Source: Martelella sp. NC20
GTDB lineage: Bacteria > Pseudomonadota > Alphaproteobacteria > Rhizobiales > Rhizobiaceae
Assembly: GCF_013459645.1 (NCBI RefSeq)
Contig: NZ_CP054863.1
Span: 199,341-263,340, forward strand
Direction of reading: 5' to 3'
Length of the DNA: 64,000 nucleotides
Notes under the pieces: generated by a model
The model's input: only the letters and a program-made list of their open reading frames with translations
The model's database searches: none
Told to the model about the DNA's origin: nothing
Made by a program: the position numbers and the translations under genes
In this document: in pieces, positions 15,049-23,587 of the stretch
Layout of the letters: each line of letters starts with the position of its first letter
How positions within the stretch are numbered: the first letter of the stretch is position 1

Positions 15049-16671
15049 ATGACCGCGTCTCGCGCAGCACTCCGTCGGCAGATCGCAAGACTTGCCGAAA
15101 TCCCCCGGATCCTCAAACCGTCCGTGCTGCCGGCGCGGTGGGATGGGGATGCGCCGGAAATCCGTGACGCCCGTCGGCAGATCGCCATCCAGGATTTCTT
15201 CTACAAGACCCTGCCTCCATTCGATCTGCCGGTCTGCCTGCTTGATCGCGACGGCACGGTTATCCTGAGCTACGGAGAAGCCGGTGCGCTGCCGCGTCGT
15301 TTCGACCTACCGCCGGGCGACCAACAGGGCTTCGCCTTCAGGGAACACGAGAACCTACTACAGGCTGTCCTTTCGGTCGGGCACTACTGGCCACAAGCGC
15401 CGGAAGGGGCCGAGTGGCTTGCGCTTGAAATCGATCGCGCGTTCTTTGAAAGACATACGCCGCTCCATGTCGCGCCGCTGACCGCCAGCGAATATCAGTT
15501 GATCGCGCAGCTTCTGGCCGGTTACGAACTGAAGGATGCCGCCGAAAGGCTGGGCGCTTCCTACGGTACCAAGCGCAAGCAGTTGCAGGTCATCTTCCAG
15601 AAATTCGGCGTCACCAATCAGGCAGCGCTGGCCCGCTCGATCTCCGCAAGCCTGATGAGTTATTTCATCGCCACCTTTTCCGGCGCCCGGGATCATAGTT
15701 CGGAGCGCAAGCTTCTGGCCCGCCATTTCGCAGGCAAGGTGGCGGTGCATTCCGTTGCGCTTCAAAACGGCGCCGAACTGCCGATCTGGGAGTTCGGCGA
15801 CCGAAGCGGCAAGCCATGTCTGTTTTTCCACGGCCTGTTGTCGCCAACGCTCTACTGCGAAGACAAGGTCGATATTTTGCGGCGCCATGGCCTGCGCTTT
15901 CTGGTGGCGCCCCGGTTTTTCATCGACGGAGTCGACCATTCGGATCCGTTGCGTTTTCTTGAGACCTATACCGAGGCGGTTGCCGAAATGGTGCACCACC
16001 TCATCGGCGGACCGGTGACATGCGTCGCGGTCAATTCCGGTGTCTCGTGGGCCACGCATTTCTCTGCCCGCCACCCGGGCCTTGTCGAGCGCCTGGTGAT
16101 TGCCGGCGCGCCGTTTCCGCCATCGAAATCCGCGCCGGCATCGGAACGCAGCATGCAGGCAGCTTTGACGAGCGCCGTCCGCCAGCGACCGATCGTGATC
16201 GGCGCCATCGTCAAGGCCTATGCCGCGCTGGCGCGCTCCCCTTCCCTTGCTGCGCGCGCCTACCGTCACGCCTATCGCGAAAGCCCTGCCGATCTGGCAG
16301 TGATCGACCAATCCATTGAGGCCGGCTGGGCGCTGTCGTGGCTGCGGTTGATCGGCGAACGGTCATCGGCAAGCGTGGTCGCCGATCTCGCCGTCAATCA
16401 ACGCGGCTGGGATCAGGATATCGGCGGGCTGGAGATGCCGATCACGTTTCTTCAGGGCGCCGACGACAAGATGTCGCCCCCCGCGCCAATTGCGGCTTTG
16501 GCCGAGACCAATCCGAATGCAGAGTGCAGGATCATACCCGAGGTCGGCCATCACCTCGCCGCCAGTCGTTTCGAATTGCTGGCCAGCACCCTTGCCGAAG
16601 TCTCCTCTTCCGAAAAGAAATCGGCGCAGACCGGCAGGGAAGCACTCGCCGCCGCGCCGCCGGTACGCTAA
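15049..16671 (+). CDS. LuxR-like HTH protein fused to alpha/beta hydrolase
   Basis: A 540-residue protein. Residues about 40-140 look like a PAS-like sensor (FDLPVCLLDRDGTVILSYGE), 144-200 form a LuxR/GerE-type helix-turn-helix (LTASEYQLIAQLLAGYELKD, then KQLQVIFQKFGVTNQAALAR), and 240-520 an alpha/beta hydrolase: oxyanion FFHG at 259-262, nucleophile Ser330 in CVAVNSGVSW, acid Asp472 or Asp473 (QGADDK), His501 or His502. The nucleophile elbow lacks both flanking glycines of GxSxG. It could bind or hydrolyse a small ester signal and regulate transcription; that is inference. It converges on the export operon with a 3-base gap. No Shine-Dalgarno is obvious. Confidence 0.8.
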   Translation: MTASRAALRRQIARLAEIPRILKPSVLPARWDGDAPEIRDARRQIAIQDFFYKTLPPFDLPVCLLDRDGTVILSYGEAGALPRRFDLPPGDQQGFAFREHENLLQAVLSVGHYWPQAPEGAEWLALEIDRAFFERHTPLHVAPLTASEYQLIAQLLAGYELKDAAERLGASYGTKRKQLQVIFQKFGVTNQAALARSISASLMSYFIATFSGARDHSSERKLLARHFAGKVAVHSVALQNGAELPIWEFGDRSGKPCLFFHGLLSPTLYCEDKVDILRRHGLRFLVAPRFFIDGVDHSDPLRFLETYTEAVAEMVHHLIGGPVTCVAVNSGVSWATHFSARHPGLVERLVIAGAPFPPSKSAPASERSMQAALTSAVRQRPIVIGAIVKAYAALARSPSLAARAYRHAYRESPADLAVIDQSIEAGWALSWLRLIGERSSASVVADLAVNQRGWDQDIGGLEMPITFLQGADDKMSPPAPIAALAETNPNAECRIIPEVGHHLAASRFELLASTLAEVSSSEKKSAQTGREALAAAPPVR

Positions 16672-16674
16672 CCC

Positions 16675-18012
16675 TCAGGCCGGGTTCTGAGCTTCCGGCA
16701 GCGGCGCGCACATCAGCGTTTGCCGGGCGCGCGCCATCTCGATTGCGAACAATGCCTCGGCACGCTCCAGCCGCGCCTTCGATAGCGCCGTCTCGGCGGC
16801 GCATTGCTCGGCATCGGGCGCTGCGGAAAGGGATGTCCGCGCCGTCGCAATGGCGGCATCGGCCGAGGCGAGCGCGCGACGGGCACCGGCGGTGTTCAGC
16901 ACGGTTTCATTGTAGCGGTTCAGAAACTCACGGTGGTTTTCGCGCGCCGCCAGGATTGTCTCCAGCAGGCGGATGCGCGCGCGGTCGGTCAGCCGCAGGC
17001 TGTCGCCCTGATCGATCAGCGGCAGCACATAACCAACCAGGAACTGAAGGCTGAGACCGCCATCCTCGCTCATGAAGGTCGGGAGCGCAGCGGTCAGCTT
17101 GGTAAAGCGCGATTTTCTGGCGAGATCGAGCTGGGCGCCGGCAGCTTCGACCAGAAGATTTTCCAGCGCCTGGCTGCCGGAAGCCGAAAAACAGCTTTCG
17201 CCGTTCTCTGCAACAGACTTGGGCAGGCCCGCCAGCGCCGGCAGAACGGATCGCGATGCCGCCACAGGCTGGGCGCCCGCCTTCAGGCCGGCCAGCGCCA
17301 TCACCTTGCTTTCCTCCGCCTCCATTGCCATGGCAATCGCGTCCGCCTCGCTCCGCACCGCGGCAATCCGCGCGTTCATCGCGTCAACCTCCGCCACCGA
17401 GACCGTGCCGAGTTTCTGTTCGGCGCGCATCGATTTCGCCTGACAGGAAAGCGCATCCGCCTCCAGCAGCGTGTGTCGGCGCTTGAAATCCATCTCGCTC
17501 AACGAAGCATAGGCGGCAAGCAAAGCCCCCAGCGCATTGCGGTAGGAAAGCTGATACTGGACCGGAATGAGCTCTTCGGCGATTGCGATATTGCGGCTGT
17601 CGAGCCCGAGCAGCGCATAGGCGATATCCCAGTTGACGCCGAGCACGACATTGGCGTTGTCGGTAACCCCGTTGCGCCGGTCATAGGTGACGAAGTCGCG
17701 CGCTTCCACCGAAATGCGTGGAAACCGGCGCGAGCGGGTTTCGTCTAGCGCCAGTTCCGCTTCGGCGCGCTTCAGCCGCGCCTTCATCACATCATGGCCG
17801 CGCCGATCGGCAGAGGCTACGAGCTCGACCGGGCCAAGGGGACCTTCGGACGCGGACAGAGGCGACGGGGCATCAATCTGGCGCTGGAGCGCATCGATAT
17901 CAGCGCTTGTCTGCTTCAGCGCGGGCGAGGCGCAGGCGGCGAGAACGAGCGGGAGAGCCAGCGCCGCCAGTCGTCGGAGCGGTAGAAGGCGGCTATTCGA
18001 CAACGATATCAC
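16675..18012 (-). CDS. TolC-family outer-membrane efflux lipoprotein
   Basis: A 445-residue protein with a lipoprotein signal (PLVLAACASPALK; Cys near residue 27) and long coiled helices with Ala/Glu/Arg heptads, as in TolC/NodT outer-membrane factors. Two similar halves are expected; VVLGVNWDIAYALLGLDSRN and LQFLVGYVLPLIDQGDSLRL are the matching strand regions. It would form the outer-membrane channel for the ABC exporter encoded upstream. It overlaps the HlyD gene by 20 bases and is the last gene of the five-gene operon. Confidence 0.85.
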   Translation of the reverse strand: MISLSNSRLLPLRRLAALALPLVLAACASPALKQTSADIDALQRQIDAPSPLSASEGPLGPVELVASADRRGHDVMKARLKRAEAELALDETRSRRFPRISVEARDFVTYDRRNGVTDNANVVLGVNWDIAYALLGLDSRNIAIAEELIPVQYQLSYRNALGALLAAYASLSEMDFKRRHTLLEADALSCQAKSMRAEQKLGTVSVAEVDAMNARIAAVRSEADAIAMAMEAEESKVMALAGLKAGAQPVAASRSVLPALAGLPKSVAENGESCFSASGSQALENLLVEAAGAQLDLARKSRFTKLTAALPTFMSEDGGLSLQFLVGYVLPLIDQGDSLRLTDRARIRLLETILAARENHREFLNRYNETVLNTAGARRALASADAAIATARTSLSAAPDAEQCAAETALSKARLERAEALFAIEMARARQTLMCAPLPEAQNPA

Positions 18013-19198
18013 CGCTTTTCAGTCCGGCGAGGACGCGGACATAACCATCCGCCACCTCGCCGAGTTCAAGTTCGACAAGGCCGGTCTTGCCGTCTTCAAG
18101 CTTCATCGCATAGGCGCGGCCAGACTGAAACCGGAGCGCGCTTGCCGGTATCGCAGCCGATGGGGTCGCGACGGGCCGGCTGAAGTTGCACAGCGCCTGA
18201 CTGTGCAACATTGTCTCATCGCCTTCAAAAACAATGGCGACGTCATAGGCGTAGCGACCCCGCTTCTGCTCGATGGGGTCATCGACCAGCCGTTTCGAAA
18301 CGATCTCGGCTCTGACGGGCTCCCGCCCATCTTCGAAACCGACGCTCACCGACGCGTCCTCTACGACGCGCATGTCGCTGTCGCCGAAGCGAACAACCGC
18401 GCCGTAGCGGCCGGGCGTGACCAGCGAAGCGATCGGCGTGCCGCGGCGCAACTCGCCGCCGCCTGCTTCGGCAAGGTGCGGATCGCGCCAGATCACCACG
18501 CCGTTTTCGGGCGCCGCCAGAGCGCTGCGGTCCTTCTCGCGCCCGATATCTTCAAGCCGTGCCTCCCCGACAGACAGATCATGCTCCATCTGGCCGATAT
18601 CGAGCGCGATCTGGGCGCGGTCGAGGGTGCGCTGATGGGAAAGCCGGGCATGCTCGGCATCCGCCTCCTCCAGTCGCAGCCGGGTTTCTTCCAGCCGCTG
18701 CGGCGCAATCTGGCCACTCGCCTCCAGCCTCTCCATCTCCTTGAGTTTCGCGCGAAGCCGGGCGCGGCTGCTCTCCTGCGTTTCGCGCTCGATCTGCCAG
18801 ATCGCCTCGCTTTCGGTGCGATAGGGACCGGATTTGAAGGCAATCCGTGAACGCAGGCTTTCAATGTCTGCCGCCAGGCGCCGCTCCTCGCTTTCGAGCT
18901 TGTCGATCGCGTAACGAGCAATGATATCGCCCTTCTTCACCGCAGCGCCGTCTGCGACAAGCAGTTCCAGCAAACCATCGGCCGGAGCCGAGAGCGCGCG
19001 CGGCGCGCCATATTCGATATGGCATTGCCGCACGACACGCTCTGTGAAGGGGCGGTCGGCAATACGCAATTCCGTCCGGTTCGGCGCCTGATCAGCCACC
19101 TGTTCCCGCGGCCAGACGCCGCCCTGCACCGCCCACGCAGCAGCGCCGACGCCCATCACGACGCCAAAGGCCATAATGGAGGTTCTAACCAGCGACAT
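17993..19198 (-). CDS. HlyD/MacA-type periplasmic adaptor protein
   Basis: A 401-residue membrane fusion protein: one N-terminal membrane segment (residues 7-25), a lipoyl-like half domain (LLELLVADGAAVKKGDIIARY), a long coiled-coil hairpin (about residues 110-220, rich in Glu/Arg/Leu), the returning half (AAPENGVVIWRDPHLAEAGG) and a beta-barrel end (KSGDIVVE). It bridges the inner-membrane ABC pair and the TolC-like channel. It lies 33 bases after the permease gene. Confidence 0.88.
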   Translation of the reverse strand: MSLVRTSIMAFGVVMGVGAAAWAVQGGVWPREQVADQAPNRTELRIADRPFTERVVRQCHIEYGAPRALSAPADGLLELLVADGAAVKKGDIIARYAIDKLESEERRLAADIESLRSRIAFKSGPYRTESEAIWQIERETQESSRARLRAKLKEMERLEASGQIAPQRLEETRLRLEEADAEHARLSHQRTLDRAQIALDIGQMEHDLSVGEARLEDIGREKDRSALAAPENGVVIWRDPHLAEAGGGELRRGTPIASLVTPGRYGAVVRFGDSDMRVVEDASVSVGFEDGREPVRAEIVSKRLVDDPIEQKRGRYAYDVAIVFEGDETMLHSQALCNFSRPVATPSAAIPASALRFQSGRAYAMKLEDGKTGLVELELGEVADGYVRVLAGLKSGDIVVE

Positions 19199-19231
19199 GA
19201 TGCCCCCTCTCCATGCAGCGCTCCGCCGTCA

Positions 19232-20419
19232 TCAGCTTTCCCTCAGCACGGTTGCCGGATCGGTGCGCGCGGCGTTCAGCGCCGGCACGATGCCGGCGAG
19301 AAGCGTGACCACGAAAAAACCGGCAGCGGCACGAGCAATCGGCCCGATGGCAATACCCGAACCGGTGATACTGCCCGCTACGAAATAGCGGCTGAGTGGC
19401 TGCTGCAAGACCTCCGCAAGAATCATACCGCCCACGATACCGACGATCAGCGCGAGCGCGGCGATCAGGGCCGTCTCCTGCACGATTTCAACAACTATTC
19501 TCCCCCGCGTCGCGCCCAGCGTGCGACGGATGGCGATTTCACGCCGGCGCTCCGTCACCGAAAACGACATCAGCGCCGCAATCGACACGCCGCCGATCAT
19601 CAGGATGATCGCGCTCAGCCCCACCGATATGGCGAGTGCGATGAATTTCAGTTCGCGCGCCTGTTCGATGATCGGCGCGCTCGACCAGAAGGTCAGCCGC
19701 GACACATCGAACGCGAGCGACAACAGCCCTTTCAGGCGCGGCTCCGGGAGGCTTTCCGCAGGCCCGGTCACGAGAAAGTTGAAATTGCCGGCATCGACGC
19801 CTTCGAAGGAATCTTCTCCTTGAGGGATCAGCAGCGATCGCGAGAGTTCGGCAAAAGGGGGACGAACCGGCGCATCGAAGAAGCCTGCCACCTGGCAGGC
19901 CTTGCCCTCCACCCAAACGATCGAGGCGCCGTCGAGGCTTTCGGCCAGCGCACGCCCTACCAGACAGCTATCCTGCATCAAATCGCCGATTTCCGTGCCC
20001 GGCGGCAGATCCGTGGTCAGTCCGGACTGCCGGGCGAAGCCGTCACCGACGGCATAGGCCTTGGCGAGTTGCGCAGTGCCGCCGCTTTCCAAAGTCACCG
20101 GAAAGGCCCGAAAGGGCGTCACGGAAAATCCGCTGGGCAACAGCCCGGCGATCATATCCGGACCGAGCAGAGCGAGCGCATCGGGATCGAATACGCCGCC
20201 GGTCAGTATGCCGACTTCGTAATTGGCGCCGCTGATCACGAAGGTTTCGGCCGCCCCGAGTTCCAGCAACGTGTCGAAGTGGCGCAGCGCATTGCCGGAA
20301 AGCGCGTAATTGGCAATGGTGCCAGCAAGCGTCATCGACAGCGTGACCACCGCGAAGAACAGCCGCGCGAGGCCAAAGGCCCTGAGCCGGGCGAGGATCG
20401 GTTCAAACGGCAACAGCAT
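19232..20419 (-). CDS. MacB/LolC-like ABC transporter permease (FtsX domain)
   Basis: A 395-residue protein with one N-terminal membrane segment, a periplasmic domain of about 220 residues and three C-terminal membrane segments with the FtsX-type coupling region ERRREIAIRRTLGATRGRIV. The end NAARTDPATVLRES is the classic MacB/LolC tail. Such mechanotransmission permeases drive periplasmic substrates outwards rather than moving them through the inner membrane. The periplasmic domain here contains a Cys pair (DSCLVG and KACQVAG) that could form a disulfide. It overlaps the ATPase gene by 17 bases. Confidence 0.88.
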   Translation of the reverse strand: MLLPFEPILARLRAFGLARLFFAVVTLSMTLAGTIANYALSGNALRHFDTLLELGAAETFVISGANYEVGILTGGVFDPDALALLGPDMIAGLLPSGFSVTPFRAFPVTLESGGTAQLAKAYAVGDGFARQSGLTTDLPPGTEIGDLMQDSCLVGRALAESLDGASIVWVEGKACQVAGFFDAPVRPPFAELSRSLLIPQGEDSFEGVDAGNFNFLVTGPAESLPEPRLKGLLSLAFDVSRLTFWSSAPIIEQARELKFIALAISVGLSAIILMIGGVSIAALMSFSVTERRREIAIRRTLGATRGRIVVEIVQETALIAALALIVGIVGGMILAEVLQQPLSRYFVAGSITGSGIAIGPIARAAAGFFVVTLLAGIVPALNAARTDPATVLRES

Positions 20420-21086
20420 GACACTGCCCGCCCGATAATTTCAGCACACGCTCGAACCTCCGCGCATGATCGAGATTGTGAGTGACCATCACCAGCCCGC
20501 ACCCCACGCGGCAGTTCTGCAGGAGGAGGTCAAGGACGTTTCGACCGGTCTCCTCGTCGAGATTACCCGTCGGCTCGTCGGAGAGAATGAGCGCCGGACG
20601 CGTCACCAGCGCTCTTGCCAGCGCCACGCGCTGTTTCTCGCCGCCCGAAAGGCGGCTTGCGCGCGAGCGGGCGCGCTGAGCAAGACCAACCCTTTCGAGC
20701 TCCTCTTCGGCGCGCCGCAGCGCCGCCCCCCTCGAAACGCCTTGGTATCTGAGTGGCATCGCCACATTTTCTACCGCGCTGATATGATCGATCAGGTTGA
20801 AGCCCTGAAATACGAAGCCGATTTGCTGACGCCGGAACCGGGTCTTGCGGGCATCAGAAATCGCCGCGACATCGACGCCGGAGATCGCCACGCTGCCCTC
20901 GTCCGGCGTGGACAGCGTGCCTAGAACTTCCAGCAGCGACGATTTGCCCGAACCGGACGCACCGATGATGCAAAGACGCTCGCCGACGTTGAGCGTCAGG
21001 TCGACCTTCTTCAGTATCTCGATGCGCTCGCCCGCGGAAACAACGGTTTTGCCGACCCCGCGGACATCGAGCAGACGTTCTGTCAT
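20403..21086 (-). CDS. ABC transporter ATPase, MacB/LolD type
   Basis: A 227-residue ATPase with Walker A ([10 protein letters not shown]), a Q-loop ([19 protein letters not shown]), signature ([15 protein letters not shown]), Walker B ([13 protein letters not shown]) and switch His (VTHN). The GFVFQ...L region and DEPTGNLD mark the LolD/MacB/FtsE class. It powers the FtsX-type permease encoded next. The gene begins 56 bases after the lipoprotein gene, so it is probably co-transcribed. Confidence 0.93.
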   Translation of the reverse strand: MTERLLDVRGVGKTVVSAGERIEILKKVDLTLNVGERLCIIGASGSGKSSLLEVLGTLSTPDEGSVAISGVDVAAISDARKTRFRRQQIGFVFQGFNLIDHISAVENVAMPLRYQGVSRGAALRRAEEELERVGLAQRARSRASRLSGGEKQRVALARALVTRPALILSDEPTGNLDEETGRNVLDLLLQNCRVGCGLVMVTHNLDHARRFERVLKLSGGQCHAVAV

Positions 21087-21142
21087 GGCCGCAACCGCCC
21101 AGAAACATCCGGGCCGCCCGGAAGCAACCCGGATTAGAGGAC

Positions 21143-21505
21143 CTAGTAATCCGCCTTGCAGCCGAAAGTGGAGTACATTTCATTCGCCAGGTCCGCCGTC
21201 TGCTCATAGGCCTCCCAGTAAGGCTCTGCTCCGGACGTGCCGTACTGCTGCACGGCGAGTTTGTATTCGCCATAATAGCTGCGCGCGGCGTCGCAGTGGG
21301 AGGCCACCTGAATGTTTACGGGAGCGCCGCTGGTCGTGGTGCACGAACTCGGGCACTGCAGGATCGACGATTTCGGCGTGCCGCCGCCGGAGGAAGAGCC
21401 GCCGGTGTCGTAGTCAGAATCCGAAAGAGAATCGAAGGACGAGTCGGAACAGGCCGCCAGAAAAACGATCGGGACCAGGCAAAGAGCTGTCTTGAAGTTC
21501 GGCAT
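21143..21505 (-). CDS. Small Ser/Gly-linker lipoprotein with conserved-looking cysteines
   Basis: A 120-residue predicted lipoprotein (signal KTALCLVPIVFLAAC, lipid Cys near residue 19) with a flexible Ser/Asp/Gly stretch to residue about 45, and then a compact C-terminal part holding four cysteines: CPSSC, HCDAARS and FGCKADY. Two disulfides are possible. I recognise no family. It is the first gene of the operon that encodes a MacAB-TolC-like exporter, which makes it a candidate substrate or accessory lipoprotein of that machine; this is inference from position. Confidence 0.65.
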   Translation of the reverse strand: MPNFKTALCLVPIVFLAACSDSSFDSLSDSDYDTGGSSSGGGTPKSSILQCPSSCTTTSGAPVNIQVASHCDAARSYYGEYKLAVQQYGTSGAEPYWEAYEQTADLANEMYSTFGCKADY

Positions 21506-21614
21506 CTAGAAATTCTTCCCTCATGATTGCGAAGCCTGCCGCTTCGCAAATGTCATATGCATCACCCCTCGCGATGCTGGAGGAAAGGTTTACAGACGGC
21601 CCGGAAACCGAGCG

Positions 21615-21630
21615 CCCCCCATTTGGGGGG
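21615..21630. repeat. Short GC-only palindrome upstream of the export operon
   Basis: CCCCCCATTTGGGGGG is a 6-bp-arm perfect inverted repeat located 110 bases before the lipoprotein ATG on the minus strand. It may be an operator for the export operon or a terminator of the converging scpB end; there is no T-run on either side that would make it a clear terminator. Confidence 0.4.
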
Positions 21631-21759
21631 TGTGGGCGAGAAATGACTGATTTTTGTCAGGTTTCGGCATCGCCGGAAACGCGGCCTCGCGGCAGGCGTT
21701 CCCTCAGGCTGGATGCTGCTGCACGCTCAAGGCATTTCCCGAGCCCGGCGGCAACAGCC

Positions 21760-22485
21760 TCACTCCTCCTCGCCCTCGCCCACGGCCGCCATCGCCTCCT
21801 CTTGGACTGCAGCTCTGCTGAGTAGGCCGGCATCCTCGAGCGCCTCGATATCGGGTAGGTCGCGGAGCGCTTCGATGCCGAACGCGGAGAGGAAGTGCTT
21901 CGTCGTGACATAGGTATACGGCGCGCCGGGGGTGGGGCTGCGGGGGCCGGAGGCGATGAGGGTGGCGTTTCGGAGCGAGCCGATGGTGTCGCGGCTGACC
22001 TCCTTGCCGAAGATTTTTGACAGTTCGGCGCGGGTGATGGGCTGGAAATAGCCGACGGCCATCAGCACCATGGATTCGAACTCGGAAAGTGCCGACACAC
22101 CGCCCCGGGTTGGCGCGGCCGAGGCGCGGATGGCGTCGGCATAGGCCGGGCGAGTGCGGTGCTGCCAGCCGCCGGCGACCGGGACGATCTCGTAGGGTCG
22201 GCCGGCGAGTTCTTCGCGGAGATCATCGATCAGGAGGTCGATGCTGCAGTCCTTGCCGACGACGCGGGAAAGCGTCTCGCGGGTGACCGGCTCGGCGGCG
22301 GCGAAGATCACCGCCTCGACGCGCAGCATCCATTCGCGCCAGCGCAGATCGGGCGGCAAGGCCTCAAGCTCCCGATCAAAGAGGCGTGCGCCTCCCGCCT
22401 TTTCGTCTGCGGCATGCTCCCCATTATGTTCGGCTTCAGCTTTCGCTTTCCGACGGTTTGTTTTTGCAGCAGGGGATTCGGTCAT
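21760..22485 (-). CDS. scpB: ScpB-like SMC-complex kleisin partner
   Basis: From ATG 22485 the product has 241 residues. After a charged N-terminal region it has two winged-helix domains typical of ScpB: WMLRVEAVIFAAAEPVTRET through GGWQHRTRP, then SALSEFESMVLMAVGYFQPI and GKEVSRDTIGSLR to TTKHFLSAFGIEALRDLPD. ScpB binds ScpA and SMC in chromosome condensation, but this plasmid copy has no scpA or smc beside it. Its ATG is 2 bases after the DUF1403 stop, so the two are translationally coupled. It ends with an acidic tail. Confidence 0.88.
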   Translation of the reverse strand: MTESPAAKTNRRKAKAEAEHNGEHAADEKAGGARLFDRELEALPPDLRWREWMLRVEAVIFAAAEPVTRETLSRVVGKDCSIDLLIDDLREELAGRPYEIVPVAGGWQHRTRPAYADAIRASAAPTRGGVSALSEFESMVLMAVGYFQPITRAELSKIFGKEVSRDTIGSLRNATLIASGPRSPTPGAPYTYVTTKHFLSAFGIEALRDLPDIEALEDAGLLSRAAVQEEAMAAVGEGEEE

Positions 22486-22487
22486 GG

Positions 22488-23441
22488 TCACAGTCCGTAA
22501 ATCCGGAAGGAGGGACGGCCCGACAATTCGCGCACGGCGCCGAAACTTTCGAGCCGTTCGAACAGGCGGGAGGCAGCCCAACGCGAAAGGTTGCTGCCGG
22601 GCGCACTCGCCGGGATAGCGTCCTCGTCCAGCAGTTTCTGGATGACAGGCGCCGCGCCCTTGGTCCGCACCTTCGGCGCCACGGCCACCAGAACATCCGC
22701 CCGACGCGCGATCGCGTCTGCTGTCCGCAATGCGGCCCCGGCTCCATCAGCAAGTGCGAGGCAGACAGCACGGGCGAACGCCGGTTCACCCGGCCGCACA
22801 CGCCCCCTGCCCCCGATGGTCCGAAACGCAGGGCCGTAACGCTCCGCTATCATCAAAGGTACGGGCCGGTTCCACTTCAACAGGGTTGCGATCAGCATGT
22901 CGGCCATCGCCCAGGCCAAAGGTTCGGCATCCGGTCGGACGGCGAGGATTGCGGTCACAAGGTCGGCGACCACGAAGGGAACGGCGCGTCCAGACTGGAG
23001 CGCGGTTTCCGCCAGCTCCGGGATCGACGCGAGAACATCATTCCAGGCGATCCCCATGAGGTCGGCAAGTTCTTCGACCTGTTTCACAGAAAAACCGGGT
23101 TTTCGGGCGACGAGCCTTTTGTAGGCCAGAAACATCTTTCCGGCGGGGCCTGGATCGTCGCCGGCGGCGGTGAGCAGGACGGCGTCGCGCAGCGCCGCCT
23201 CGTCCTCGTTGCGACCGGTCAGACGGACGGCGGCGGCGGCGCATTTCAGGGCCTGCCGTTCGCGCCAGCAGCCGGCCCAGGCGGGTTCGGAGCGAACGAG
23301 ATCATCAAGGGATTTCAGCGCGATACCGGCCGAGAAGGCGGCATCGGCATCGGTCAGATCGGGCCCGCGAAGCCGAGCCCAGCCCGGCAGGGATGCGATG
23401 GGCGTGGCGGTTCTGGCGTGTGGTGTGTCGTACGAATCCAT
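22488..23441 (-). CDS. DUF1403 family protein
   Basis: A 317-residue, Ala/Leu-rich, mostly helical cytosolic protein that matches the DUF1403 family as I know it, including an early LPGWARLRG and an end in [19 protein letters not shown]. The function is unknown. The family is found in alphaproteobacterial plasmids next to scpB and a tyrosine recombinase, the arrangement seen here: it is 2 bases upstream of scpB and divergent from the recombinase at 23588. The C-terminal end looks like a winged helix. A role in DNA maintenance or recombination is inference. Confidence 0.8.
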   Translation of the reverse strand: MDSYDTPHARTATPIASLPGWARLRGPDLTDADAAFSAGIALKSLDDLVRSEPAWAGCWRERQALKCAAAAVRLTGRNEDEAALRDAVLLTAAGDDPGPAGKMFLAYKRLVARKPGFSVKQVEELADLMGIAWNDVLASIPELAETALQSGRAVPFVVADLVTAILAVRPDAEPLAWAMADMLIATLLKWNRPVPLMIAERYGPAFRTIGGRGRVRPGEPAFARAVCLALADGAGAALRTADAIARRADVLVAVAPKVRTKGAAPVIQKLLDEDAIPASAPGSNLSRWAASRLFERLESFGAVRELSGRPSFRIYGL

Positions 23442-23587
23442 GGCGCCAACGCTAACCGAAACGAGCAGTTAATACCAGAGTAATCGACATAAACCGCACA
23501 GCTTGTCTTTGTCGTATTATGATTGCTAATCTTGCATTATCGTTCATAACGCTCATTATAGAGAAAAACCCCAATCTGAGGCCCTCA

